A DNA stretch of 6,132 bases, taken from positions 1 to 6,132 of the forward strand of contig CAJULV010000054.1 of the NCBI GenBank assembly GCA_910587555.1. Direction: 5' to 3'. The position numbers and the translations under genes were made by a program. Positions 1 through 5,859 of this stretch are shown one piece after another. This stretch comes from an uncultured Acetatifactor sp. (GTDB taxonomy: Bacteria > Bacillota > Clostridia > Lachnospirales > Lachnospiraceae). Position 1 is the stretch's first letter, and each line of letters begins with the position of its first letter. The notes under the pieces are model-generated. The model worked only from the letters and a program-made list of their open reading frames with translations. It did no database searches and was not told the origin of the DNA.

Positions 1-394
1 CCCTTGGCAGCTTCTCCATCCTCAGCTGACTGAAAGCATTCTTTGCCGCCTTGTGTAGCGTTACCGCCTCCCGATGCTCTTCAAAATACCTTTTGCTATA
101 ACCAGACTTTCGATATTCGACATAGACATGAAAAGATGCAGCAGAAGGGTGCCGGATATCAAAGGGGTAAGCAATCACATCATTCTTTTGATGCCGCCCG
201 GTTATATGCTGGTACTGCCTTTTACTCAGCAGAAATTTCTCATCTACCGTCATGGGATCACACTCATAGGCAGTTACCAGTTCTCCCTTCTCGGTCTTTT
301 CAGGATTGGATGCATAATCCGTTCTCTCCTGCAGACATTGCGCCAGAGTCTTACCCTTGTTAATGTGCAGTGCCATCAGCCGGGTAGCTGCCAT
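1..394 (-). pseudogene. Internally deleted relaxase (MobA/VirD2-type), runs off left edge
   Basis: A full relaxase nicks oriT and leads DNA transfer of conjugative or mobilizable elements. I translated this frame by hand from an ATG at 394, with the ribosome binding site AAAGGGGG six bases upstream, and found 131 open codons to the window edge. Residues 1-76 (starting MAATRLMALHINKGKT, including ECDP and SKRQYQHITGR) match the N-terminus I know from relaxases of clostridial Tn1549-like elements. From about residue 89 (YVEYRKSGYSKRYFEEHRE, then LHKAAKNAF) it matches the far C-terminal part of the same family. The intervening roughly 250 or more residues, including the HxH metal-binding motif and most of the nuclease domain, are absent. 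The junction lies at about 131-166 and the frame is kept. It cannot be a working relaxase, although a short protein could still be made. The family match is from memory; the frame itself is seen directly. Confidence 0.8.
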
Positions 395-400
395 GGTGTT

Positions 401-408
401 CCCCCTTT
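401..408 (-). promoter_or_regulatory. Ribosome binding site of the relaxase remnant
   Basis: The minus strand reads AAAGGGGG followed by six bases and then ATG (394). This fixes the start used for the truncated relaxase. The translation initiation region is intact even though the gene body is deleted. Confidence 0.6.
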
Positions 409-425
409 CCATTCAATATCAGCAC

Positions 426-477
426 AGACAAACGGCAGAAAACCCCGAAAGATTTTCTGCCGCAAATCGATTTGTCT
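426..477. repeat. Long interrupted hairpin, candidate oriT or attenuator
   Basis: A perfect 10-bp inverted repeat (CGGCAGAAAA at 433-442, TTTTCTGCCG at 453-462) encloses a 10-base loop. It is continued by a second perfect 7-bp arm pair (AGACAAA at 426-432, TTTGTCT at 471-477), with eight unpaired bases (463-470) on one side only. The one-sided bulge overlaps a 12-bp palindrome, CAAATCGATTTG (463-474). The structure lies 32 bp upstream of the relaxase remnant start and just downstream of a promoter-like sequence. Inverted repeats next to a relaxase gene are typical of oriT. The same structure in RNA could act as an attenuator or a weak terminator for the gene at 567-1421, but no good U-run follows it on either strand. 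Confidence 0.5.
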
Positions 478-478
478 C

Positions 479-506
479 AATATAATCAGTGAAGACCTGC
501 ATTCAA
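479..506 (-). promoter_or_regulatory. Possible sigma-A promoter for the relaxase remnant
   Basis: On the minus strand TTGAAT (501-506) and TATATT (479-484) are separated by 16 bp. The -10 matches consensus at 5 of 6 positions and the -35 at 4 of 6. Transcription would begin near 472, so the transcript would start inside the hairpin at 426-477 and lead into the relaxase remnant. The rest of the 395-566 gap (478-566) shows no gene. Confidence 0.4.
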
Positions 507-566
507 TAACAAGCATAGTATCCCAAACATATTTTTACCATCACGCATATTGTCGCAAGGGAACTC

Positions 567-1421
567 TCACCGTTCCTTATCTGCCAATAGAGAATAAAAT
601 GTTGCCCATGCACTTGGCTGCCCGACTCTTTCTTTCGGTAGATAAGATTTTGTAAGCGTACCCGACAGAACAACCCGTCCCATTTCATCTTTCGCTGAAT
701 TCAGATATTTCCAACCGGATTCCGTCTCAGGTGCATTTCCATATCCGAGTGAGGAAATGGTTTCCATAATATTATGAATTCCAATCCGCATTACTTCAAA
801 TGGATGAAATACATCCGTGATACGCTGTCCCTCTTTTTCATCAAGCACCAGTTCGTCTAAATTATCCCGCTTGAACAACAAATTTCTGTCCAGAAAATAG
901 CGAACAATATCTTTTTCTATATCAAGAACAATTCCTTTTTTACGACAGCATGAACACAACCGCAACGCAAAATAATCTGCTTTATAACAGCTTTTTGGAA
1001 TATGCTTCAGCTTGTTTCTTCGTCTTTCACAGAGAAACCCACCGTCAGGCAACCTGTTGGCACACAACATATCAAATATTTTCTGGACTTCGGAATTTTC
1101 GCCAAAGCCTAATGCCACCATTGCTTGTAAGAGCATGAATGCTTCACAGCCAAAATCAAAGCTTGTCCTGATTTTTTCTACCGCTGCCTCAAACCATTCA
1201 GATGGCAGCATAGATTGGTTCAGACCGCATTCTGCTAAGGCATTAATATAATAGACATACCATAAACCCTTTATCTTATTCCAATCCGCAGGCAGTTTTT
1301 TCTCAATCCACATTAACGCTTCCGTTGGTTCAGCCGCCAGGCCAAGTAACTCGGTTTTTGTCCTATATTGTACTGCGGCGTTTCCGGTGTTCAACAGCCA
1401 AGTCACTGTATCATTATACAT
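567..1421 (-). CDS. Alpha/alpha-toroid protein, squalene-cyclase/prenyltransferase-like, function unknown
   Basis: The 284-residue protein starts at ATG 1421, with AGGAGA at 1427-1432 and a five-base spacer. There is no signal peptide or membrane segment. The opening WLLNTGNAAVQYRTKTELLG strongly resembles the first helices of uncharacterised bacterial proteins of the terpenoid-cyclase/prenyltransferase alpha/alpha-barrel fold. A PDGGF motif at residues 125-129 resembles the DGGW/QW repeat motif. The C-terminal stretch GQPSAWATFYSLL (residues 267-279) matches the usual last helix of these proteins. The DxDD motif of a true squalene cyclase is not evident, so no catalytic activity is claimed. 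Six cysteines (120, 131, 145, 156, 158, 159) crowd into about 40 residues and might bind metal. The gene is AT-rich compared with the Sel1 gene before it and has its own good promoter, so it probably forms a separate transcription unit. Confidence 0.8.
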   Translation of the reverse strand: MYNDTVTWLLNTGNAAVQYRTKTELLGLAAEPTEALMWIEKKLPADWNKIKGLWYVYYINALAECGLNQSMLPSEWFEAAVEKIRTSFDFGCEAFMLLQAMVALGFGENSEVQKIFDMLCANRLPDGGFLCERRRNKLKHIPKSCYKADYFALRLCSCCRKKGIVLDIEKDIVRYFLDRNLLFKRDNLDELVLDEKEGQRITDVFHPFEVMRIGIHNIMETISSLGYGNAPETESGWKYLNSAKDEMGRVVLSGTLTKSYLPKERVGQPSAWATFYSLLADKER

Positions 1422-1447
1422 AAATGTCTCCTATCTTCTAATTTTCA

Positions 1448-1510
1448 TCAATTAGCTCGGACAAATAGTTCTTTATTCTTTATTTCTTCGTTCTTTTTTA
1501 CCTTATACAT
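1448..1510 (-). CDS. Possible 20-residue leader peptide upstream of the toroid gene
   Basis: An ATG at 1510 preceded by AAGGGG (seven bases between) opens a 20-codon frame, MYKVKKNEEIKNKELFVRAN, ending at 1448-1450. A second stop follows immediately in frame. It is lysine- and glutamate-rich and lies between the predicted promoter and the start at 1421, ending 26 bp before that start. It could be a leader peptide or simply a chance ORF in an AT-rich leader. There is no homology I can recognise. Confidence 0.2.
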   Translation of the reverse strand: MYKVKKNEEIKNKELFVRAN

Positions 1511-1565
1511 TTCTCTACCCCTTGTCATTAAGTTTTTCAGCAGTCCGAACAAGCCTTCTAAAAAC

Positions 1566-1594
1566 ATTATATATAGAATGTAGCCTAAAATCAA
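1566..1594 (-). promoter_or_regulatory. Near-consensus sigma-A promoter for the toroid gene
   Basis: On the minus strand TTGATT (1589-1594) is followed, after exactly 17 bp, by a perfect TATAAT (1566-1571). Transcription would start near 1559, giving a leader of about 138 bases before the ATG at 1421. This is the best promoter-like sequence in the window. It separates the toroid gene from the Sel1 gene upstream. Confidence 0.65.
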
Positions 1595-1642
1595 TCTCTT
1601 CTTCGCATATCTCCCACACAATTATTCGCCGCATATTTTCCC

Positions 1643-1665
1643 AGTATATGCCATCCGCATATACT
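1643..1665. repeat. Palindrome with 9-bp arms upstream of the promoter, possible operator
   Basis: AGTATATGC (1643-1651) and GCATATACT (1657-1665) are perfect inverted arms around five bases. A related half-site, GCATACT, follows at 1670-1676. It sits about 50 bp upstream of the -35 box at 1589-1594, so an activator or repressor dimer could bind here. It is also compatible with being part of the decayed frame at 1515-1688. A smaller hairpin with GCGGC/GCCGC arms lies at 1685-1698. Confidence 0.35.
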
Positions 1666-1735
1666 ATCGCATACTCTATGTACAGCGGCTACCGCCGCCA
1701 TACCTACATTTCGCGGAGGCACCTGTGAGCAGTAA

Positions 1736-2134
1736 CTATAAAAGTTCCTTTTGCGCTTCCAGGGCAGCTTCCGGGTCTGTGCTTTCCATAGCTTTCCGAA
1801 GCCAGTATTCTGCCTGTGTGCGGTTCTGCTCCACATGGATGCCCCTGTTATAGAAACGCCCCACCAGTTCCATGCCCTTTCCATAGCCGCTGTTTGCAGA
1901 ATACAGGTACAGTTCATAGGCCTTTCCCAGATCGATTGCCGTTCCGTAGCCATAGTGATAGCAAATCCCCAAATTATAGGCAGCCTCCACATGTCCCATA
2001 TCCTTTGCCCGGGTCAGCAGCTTCACAGCCAGTTCATTGTCCTCCGGGACTCCATCCCCATAGATATGTTTCATGGCAAGTTCATACAGACACTGGGCCT
2101 CTGTTTTATTTTCCATATCCTTTTCTTCTCTCAT
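1736..2134 (-). CDS. Sel1-like repeat (TPR-like) small protein
   Basis: The protein of 132 residues consists almost entirely of three Sel1-like helical repeats. They begin at AQCLYELAMKHIYGDGVPED, at VEAAYNLGICYHYGYGTAID and at GKGMELVGRFYNRGIHVEQN. Each shows the family's A/Y/L spacing, a G-x-G turn and a following helix such as AVKLLTRAKDMG or AEYWLRKAMES. Sel1 repeats form alpha-solenoids that mediate protein-protein contacts, so an adaptor role is likely but the partner is unknown. There is no signal peptide, and it is probably cytoplasmic. I chose ATG 2134 because GGGAG lies nine bases upstream. An in-frame ATG at 2152 has no ribosome binding site. The gene is GC-richer than its downstream neighbour and lies 158 bp after the ketoacyl synthase gene, so co-transcription with it is uncertain. 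Confidence 0.85.
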   Translation of the reverse strand: MREEKDMENKTEAQCLYELAMKHIYGDGVPEDNELAVKLLTRAKDMGHVEAAYNLGICYHYGYGTAIDLGKAYELYLYSANSGYGKGMELVGRFYNRGIHVEQNRTQAEYWLRKAMESTDPEAALEAQKELL

Positions 2135-2243
2135 TGATTTCGTCTCCCACATAGCCGTTACAGATTAGTGTTATGCTTTTTGCAGCTTTCCTTGCGGAAA
2201 AATCCAACAGAAAAATGGCGGCTTTCATCCTTCTGCTTTTTAG

Positions 2244-2282
2244 ATAAAAAACTAAAATCCAGTAGCCTGATGGGGCTGTCTG
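2244..2282 (-). terminator. Possible weak terminator after the ketoacyl synthase gene
   Basis: Ten bases after the stop codon the minus strand forms an imperfect stem (CAG and AGCC pairing with GGCT and CTG, with small bulges, loop CCATCA). It is followed by GATTTTAGTTTTTTAT. The stem is short and the U-rich tract is interrupted, so termination may be partial. Confidence 0.3.
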
Positions 2283-2292
2283 AACCGTAAAC

Positions 2293-3246
2293 TCAATACC
2301 GCATCAGCATAAAATTCACTGTCAGCCCTGCCGCAGTTCCCATGAGCAGCACCAAATCTCCCCGTCGGATTCTGCCCTCCTGAACGGACTCGCACAGCGC
2401 AAAGGGAACCGAGGCGGAGACCATGTTGCCGTATGCCGCCACCCGGTTTATGTAGGTGCCCTCCCTGAATCCCAGACGGGGCATGATGGTGTCCAGGGCC
2501 TTACTGGCCTGATGGGGAACTACAATCTGTATCTCCTCCCGCGCAACCCCTGCCTCCCGAAGACAGTCCTCCACAAATTTCGGCAGCTTCCTGGCGCAGA
2601 GCCGCAGAATCCGGATTCCTTTCATGTCAAAATAGTAATCCTCCCGATTCTCATCTGTAAGAGAAAATGCGGGCAGCAGCCCTCCCCCGCCCCGGATCTC
2701 CGTGTCATGGGCGCCCTCTGACCAGGTGCATTGGCGCGCATAAAGGATTTCGGAAGCTTCTCCCGGTTCCGCCTTTACAAGCACACCGGCGGCAGCGCCA
2801 TCCGAAAACAGCTCATAACTCTCCTTCTGGCCCGGATTCAGCGCAGCGGAGGCCGTGTCGCCGGATAGAATCAGCACTGCCCTGTACCGCCCGGACTCTA
2901 TCATATAGGACATCACATCCAGGGCGCTGATGAAACTGGTGCAGGTGGTGTTGATATCCATGGCCGGGATATCCGTTCCCCTGGCCATCCGCTCATGAAT
3001 CAGAGCCGCATTGCAGGGAATGGCCTGGAGCGGTGTGCCCATGGCGCAGACGATGCAGTCCACGTCCCCCATGTCCATACCGGCTTCGGCTAACGCTTTT
3101 CCTGCTGCTTCTTCCGCCAAATCCAACAATGTCTCTCCTGCCTTAAGCCGATACCTGGTCTCCCCCGCAAAGACCGTCTCGCCGCCTGCCAGAGCACGCC
3201 CCATTCCTGCCAGTTTCACATGTCTGCTTATCTGTCCCTTTGTCAT
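2293..3246 (-). CDS. Beta-ketoacyl-ACP synthase III family protein (FabH-like)
   Basis: KAS III enzymes condense an acyl-CoA or acyl thioester with malonyl-ACP (or a related nucleophile) in the cytoplasm. With the start at ATG 3246 the protein has 317 residues, the normal FabH length. The catalytic triad is visible: Cys102 in INTTCTSF, His245 in VPHQAS and Asn274 in YGNMVSASVPFAL. The C-terminal GTAAGLTVNFMLMRY fits the glycine-rich family ending. A GTG at 3258 is in frame, but AAGGGGTG lies nine bases before the ATG and too close to the GTG, so ATG is preferred. The active-site context (TTCTSF rather than the CSGF typical of housekeeping FabH) and the absence of other fatty-acid genes suggest a specialised condensing enzyme. 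An adenylate-forming enzyme lies two genes upstream. The gene is GC-rich (one sampled 60-base line has 37 G/C), unlike the epimerase before it. Confidence 0.9.
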   Translation of the reverse strand: MTKGQISRHVKLAGMGRALAGGETVFAGETRYRLKAGETLLDLAEEAAGKALAEAGMDMGDVDCIVCAMGTPLQAIPCNAALIHERMARGTDIPAMDINTTCTSFISALDVMSYMIESGRYRAVLILSGDTASAALNPGQKESYELFSDGAAAGVLVKAEPGEASEILYARQCTWSEGAHDTEIRGGGGLLPAFSLTDENREDYYFDMKGIRILRLCARKLPKFVEDCLREAGVAREEIQIVVPHQASKALDTIMPRLGFREGTYINRVAAYGNMVSASVPFALCESVQEGRIRRGDLVLLMGTAAGLTVNFMLMRY

Positions 3247-3349
3247 CTGTGTTTTCACCCCTTCTGATTTTCCTTTTATTCTGTAAGTCTCCTCTAACCG
3301 AACTGCTTTTCCCTGGCCTTTTTCCGAGAAAACAGTCTGCCTGATCCCA

Positions 3350-3370
3350 TTCCGAAATGCCTTTTCGGAA
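3350..3370. repeat. Perfect hairpin in the gap between epimerase and ketoacyl synthase
   Basis: TTCCGAAA (3350-3357) and TTTCGGAA (3363-3370) are perfect 8-bp inverted arms around five bases, 15 bp after the epimerase stop on the minus strand. There is no T-run on either side, so it is not a standard terminator. It could be an RNA stability or processing element in a polycistronic transcript, or an operator. The remainder of 3247-3384 shows only the ribosome binding site of the synthase. Confidence 0.4.
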
Positions 3371-3384
3371 ATAAGTGAAATGAG

Positions 3385-4248
3385 TCAATTAACTCTCTGA
3401 ATATAATAATCTAACAGTTTATATATCCAATCTTGAAGTACTGAAAAACGAAAGCCTAACGCACCTGCCTTCTCCGTATTAATACTATATTCTGATTCTC
3501 CATTATATGGCGCTTTTGCTCCGGTTTTGTCAACAACTGCCTTTGTTCCGGTTTTCTGTTCAACATACTCAATTATTTCTCTTATGGAAATAGTTCCTTC
3601 GGAGCTTCCATTGATTGCGCCTCTGATATCCTGCTCAACCAGAAAAGCCATAAACTTTCCGGCTTCATCAGAACGGATAAATCCCATCTGACTATTCAAA
3701 TTGTCAATATCCATGGGGATAGATTTCATGGTATGTTCCACATAAAATGCCAATCTTTTTGTATAATCATCTTTTCCTACCACAAATGGATATCTTACCG
3801 CAATCCAGTTCCTGTCCCTATATTTCTGCCATAAAGCGCACTCTGCCTGCCGTTTTATTTCTCCGTATGAAAAATCTGTCCTATCACACCATACCAGTTC
3901 TTTCGAAACACCATCAAAATCAGATTCAACCGTATTCATGTGCTTAGGTTCATAGACTGCTGTGCTGGACATATGGATATATTTATCACAATGAACGGTT
4001 TCCATTCCATATTTTATATCATTTGAGCAGTAAGCAATTTTATCAATTACAACATCATAATGGCTGCTGCTCAAAGTCTTCATGCTCTGTTCATTTGTTC
4101 TCTCAATTATGATACGATTGACTCTGTTACCAAATACATCTGATCTGTTTCCCCGTGTAGCAATCGTCACATTATGGCCTTTTGCTAAAAGTTCATTTAC
4201 CATATGTATGCCAAAAAACCTGGTGCCGCCTATTACCAGAATTTTCAT
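3385..4248 (-). CDS. NAD(P)-dependent epimerase/dehydratase, extended SDR family
   Basis: This is a cytoplasmic Rossmann-fold oxidoreductase of 287 residues, a normal length for the family. The N-terminal MKILVIGGTRFFGIHMV carries the dinucleotide-binding GGTRFFG at residues 7-13, and TRG at 31-33 follows the second strand. The SDR catalytic residues are present: SSTAVY at 94-99 and Tyr128-x-x-x-Lys132 (YGEIK). RYPFVVGKDD follows at 152-161, where extended SDRs begin their substrate domain. Its closest look-alikes are the GGTRFxG class of sugar epimerases and RNA-binding CSP41-like proteins, so the substrate is open: a nucleotide sugar or a ketone. The start at ATG 4248 is backed by AGGAGGG (4255-4261). 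The gene is AT-rich (one sampled 60-base line has 20 G/C) between two GC-rich genes and is flanked by gaps of about 130 bp, suggesting separate acquisition. Confidence 0.88.
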   Translation of the reverse strand: MKILVIGGTRFFGIHMVNELLAKGHNVTIATRGNRSDVFGNRVNRIIIERTNEQSMKTLSSSHYDVVIDKIAYCSNDIKYGMETVHCDKYIHMSSTAVYEPKHMNTVESDFDGVSKELVWCDRTDFSYGEIKRQAECALWQKYRDRNWIAVRYPFVVGKDDYTKRLAFYVEHTMKSIPMDIDNLNSQMGFIRSDEAGKFMAFLVEQDIRGAINGSSEGTISIREIIEYVEQKTGTKAVVDKTGAKAPYNGESEYSINTEKAGALGFRFSVLQDWIYKLLDYYIQRVN

Positions 4249-4254
4249 TGTTCA

Positions 4255-4261
4255 CCCTCCT
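4255..4261 (-). promoter_or_regulatory. Ribosome binding site of the epimerase gene
   Basis: AGGAGGG lies six bases upstream of ATG 4248 on the minus strand, a strong Shine-Dalgarno match that fixes the start. Confidence 0.75.
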
Positions 4262-4280
4262 GCAATCCCGATTGATATGC

Positions 4281-4292
4281 CGTTTATAAACG
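4281..4292. repeat. 12-bp perfect palindrome upstream of the epimerase gene
   Basis: CGTTTATAAACG is a perfect 12-bp palindrome, 33-44 bp upstream of the epimerase start. It is a plausible operator for a dimeric regulator, but a lone copy of this length is weak evidence. The same 4249-4377 gap also holds GTACGTAC (4334-4341) and a 5-bp hairpin (4349-4363) shortly after the ligase stop, without a T-run. I found no convincing promoter there. Confidence 0.3.
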
Positions 4293-4377
4293 ATTTGTCT
4301 GTGATTCGCATGTATATTCATTGCCCTATTTCAGTACGTACACAATTTCGAAGAGAACCTTCGCGCACTGCCCTGGT

Positions 4378-5859
4378 TCACCGGATTCGCTGAATCCTCT
4401 TCAGCTTTTTCCCCACTTCCCAGTCATATGGAGCAAAGGCAATATCCGGCAGGACAAGCCTTCTGTCCCTGGCCAGTTTGCGAAATTCCCCAACCACGTT
4501 TTCCCTTTCCTCCTCCGTAAGATCGGCGTAGACTGTGATGCTCCTGTCTGGATTCTGCACCACCCGGTATTCCCAGGTGCTTTCCTTCCTCTTCCGGTCT
4601 GTTGGGCTTTCCCCGGAACTTCCGGTCTGTCTCCGGATTCCTCTCTCCCCTTTTGCCAAACCAAATTCGGAAAGGTCCGCTGTTTCTCTTCTCTCCCTGT
4701 CCTGTCCCGGCTGCCCGGATGCTGCTTTCCTGGTTCCCTCCTGTCCCGGCTGCACTGACACCTCCCGTTTCTCCTGCCCCACCCCCGCAAAGAGGATACA
4801 TCTGCGGATGAAGTCCGGAAAAATCAGCCTCTCTCTTCCCTGTTCGTCCAGAAACGAAAACATGTCGTCCTCCCTGCCCTCGATTTTCTCCAGAGCCAGG
4901 CAGGGACTCTTACAACTGCAGGGCTGCTTTCGCTCCACCAGAATATCGTTCAGCCGATAACGGATCATCGGTTGGGCCTTTCTCTCAAAATCCGTCACAA
5001 TAGGTACGAATCGCCGTCCTTCCAGGTATTCCCGCTGAATATATACAATGTCCTCATTCAGATGAAGGGTTCCCCGGGAACAGGTGGAAGCCAGACAGCC
5101 CTCCGTACACTGATAGACCTGGTGAATCACCTTCTGCCGAAACACCTTTTTCAGATAGGACTCATCCCCTCGTTCCAGTACTTCCGCAATGGAAATCACC
5201 ACCTGGGGAGAAATATGCAGGTTTCCCCGCTCCGCCTCTGCCCCAAGCATCAGAAGCAGGGATGGCTGCCCCACCAGAATCCTGGGTTTCAGTGCCTCCA
5301 GTCGCCTGACATGTTCCTCCATATCCCGATAGATATCGAAGAAATGGAACCGGATTCTCCTGGAATTTACTGCCTGGTACAGATTGCTGTCCGCCCGCAT
5401 GAAAAAAGCAATGTCCATGGAATCCAGGATACTTCCCGGCAGAAATTTCGCCAACACATAGCCTGCCCAACGCACCTTCTCCCTGTCGGACACCAGGAAT
5501 ATGCCTCTGTGGCCGGAGGTACCGGAACTCAATCCCACCGTAACGCCTTTCAGCTTGGGGGCAAAATCCCGCTCCCGCTCTGCCCGGACCGCAAAAGCCT
5601 CCGCCTCCTCCCGGCTGATTCCCACCGTGTTCAGCCGATGGAAATGCTCCATCATAAAGGCCTTGTCTATCACAGGATAGGAAGAGAACTTCTTCATCCC
5701 TCTGTAAAGGGGCGAATGCTCCGCCACATATCGCAGATGCCTTCTCAACCTCCTTTTCTGTCGGCGCCGCAGGGCTTTCCTGTTCCGAAAGCAGCGGTTT
5801 TTCGGCAAAAAATATCTATAGTATAAGTAAAATTTCAGCACCTCCAACTGTTCAAACAC
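4378..5859 (-). CDS. PaaK / F390 synthetase / CapK-like adenylate-forming enzyme
   Basis: The family activates a carboxylic acid as its acyl-adenylate and passes it to CoA or another acceptor, in the cytoplasm. With the GTG start at 5859 the protein has 493 residues. Core motifs in order (this numbering): the phosphate-binding SSGTSGHRG at 111-119, YQCTEG at 249-254 (adenine/ATP motif), RYRLND at 300-305, and a cysteine-rich CSCKSPC at 314-320 leading into KIEGREDD at 325-332. The conserved C-terminal ending GKKLKRIQRIR closes the frame. The N-terminal segment LKFYLYYRYFLPKNRC with its basic stretch resembles F390-synthetase-related proteins. About 70 residues (359-428), rich in Gln, Gly, Arg and Glu, interrupt the C-terminal domain, and the family normally lacks them. 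The start overlaps the end of the repeat-bearing ORF upstream, so translation is probably coupled. The acid substrate is unknown. Confidence 0.85.
   Translation of the reverse strand: MFEQLEVLKFYLYYRYFLPKNRCFRNRKALRRRQKRRLRRHLRYVAEHSPLYRGMKKFSSYPVIDKAFMMEHFHRLNTVGISREEAEAFAVRAERERDFAPKLKGVTVGLSSGTSGHRGIFLVSDREKVRWAGYVLAKFLPGSILDSMDIAFFMRADSNLYQAVNSRRIRFHFFDIYRDMEEHVRRLEALKPRILVGQPSLLLMLGAEAERGNLHISPQVVISIAEVLERGDESYLKKVFRQKVIHQVYQCTEGCLASTCSRGTLHLNEDIVYIQREYLEGRRFVPIVTDFERKAQPMIRYRLNDILVERKQPCSCKSPCLALEKIEGREDDMFSFLDEQGRERLIFPDFIRRCILFAGVGQEKREVSVQPGQEGTRKAASGQPGQDRERRETADLSEFGLAKGERGIRRQTGSSGESPTDRKRKESTWEYRVVQNPDRSITVYADLTEEERENVVGEFRKLARDRRLVLPDIAFAPYDWEVGKKLKRIQRIR
4595..4804 (-). other. 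Low-complexity insertion in the ligase's C-terminal domain
   Basis: Between IFPDFIRRCILFAG and EYRVVQNPDRSITVYADL, which look adjacent in related proteins, the frame carries a charged, disordered-looking segment. It includes QPGQEGTRKAASG followed by QPGQDRERRET, a 13-residue repeat. At DNA level CCTGTCCCGGCTGC occurs at 4701-4714 and 4740-4753, 39 bp apart, so the insert probably grew by in-frame duplication. The boundaries are approximate. Confidence 0.55.

Larger units (their letters stand above)
1515..1688 (-). pseudogene. Possible gene remnant, C-terminal fragment
   Basis: One minus-strand frame is open for 57 codons between a stop at 1689-1691 and its own stop at 1515-1517. Its peptide has a protein-like composition, for example RRIIVWEICEEEIDFRLH followed by NVFRRLVRTAEKLNDKG. 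The only ATG in frame is at 1634 and has no convincing ribosome binding site, so at best this is the tail of a truncated gene. A near-consensus promoter (1566-1594) lies within it, which argues that the DNA now serves as regulatory sequence. I do not recognise the family, and a chance open frame is possible. Confidence 0.25.

Noticed and set aside
560..576. GGAAC/GTTCC hairpin at the stop codon of the toroid gene, considered as terminator
   Set aside because: The stem is only five base pairs and no T-run follows on the minus strand.
74..655. Plus-strand ORF of 193 codons
   Set aside because: It lies opposite the relaxase remnant and the end of the toroid gene, both of which have recognisable family sequence on the minus strand. 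It has no recognisable motif.
1591..1992. Minus-strand ORF of 133 codons overlapping the Sel1 gene
   Set aside because: Its first half is a frame-shifted shadow of the Sel1 repeats, and it has no convincing start site.
2237..2250. TTTTTA/TAAAAA palindrome between the synthase and the Sel1 gene
   Set aside because: Short A/T-only palindromes of this kind arise easily by chance; it is not interpretable beyond contributing to the weak terminator's U-rich tract.
3143..3388. Minus-strand ORF (TTG start overlapping the epimerase stop)
   Set aside because: Most of it overlaps the N-terminus of the ketoacyl synthase in another frame. It has no ribosome binding site and no family resemblance; the stop/TTG overlap is chance.
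4972..5826. Plus-strand ORF of 284 codons
   Set aside because: It is the antisense of the adenylate-forming enzyme, whose motifs and ribosome binding site support the minus strand.
2293..5859. Olefin (oleABCD-type) biosynthesis cluster
   Set aside because: The combination of condensing enzyme, AMP-forming enzyme and SDR is reminiscent, but the ligase is of the PaaK/F390 type rather than OleC type, the synthase has FabH length and motifs, and no OleB hydrolase is present.
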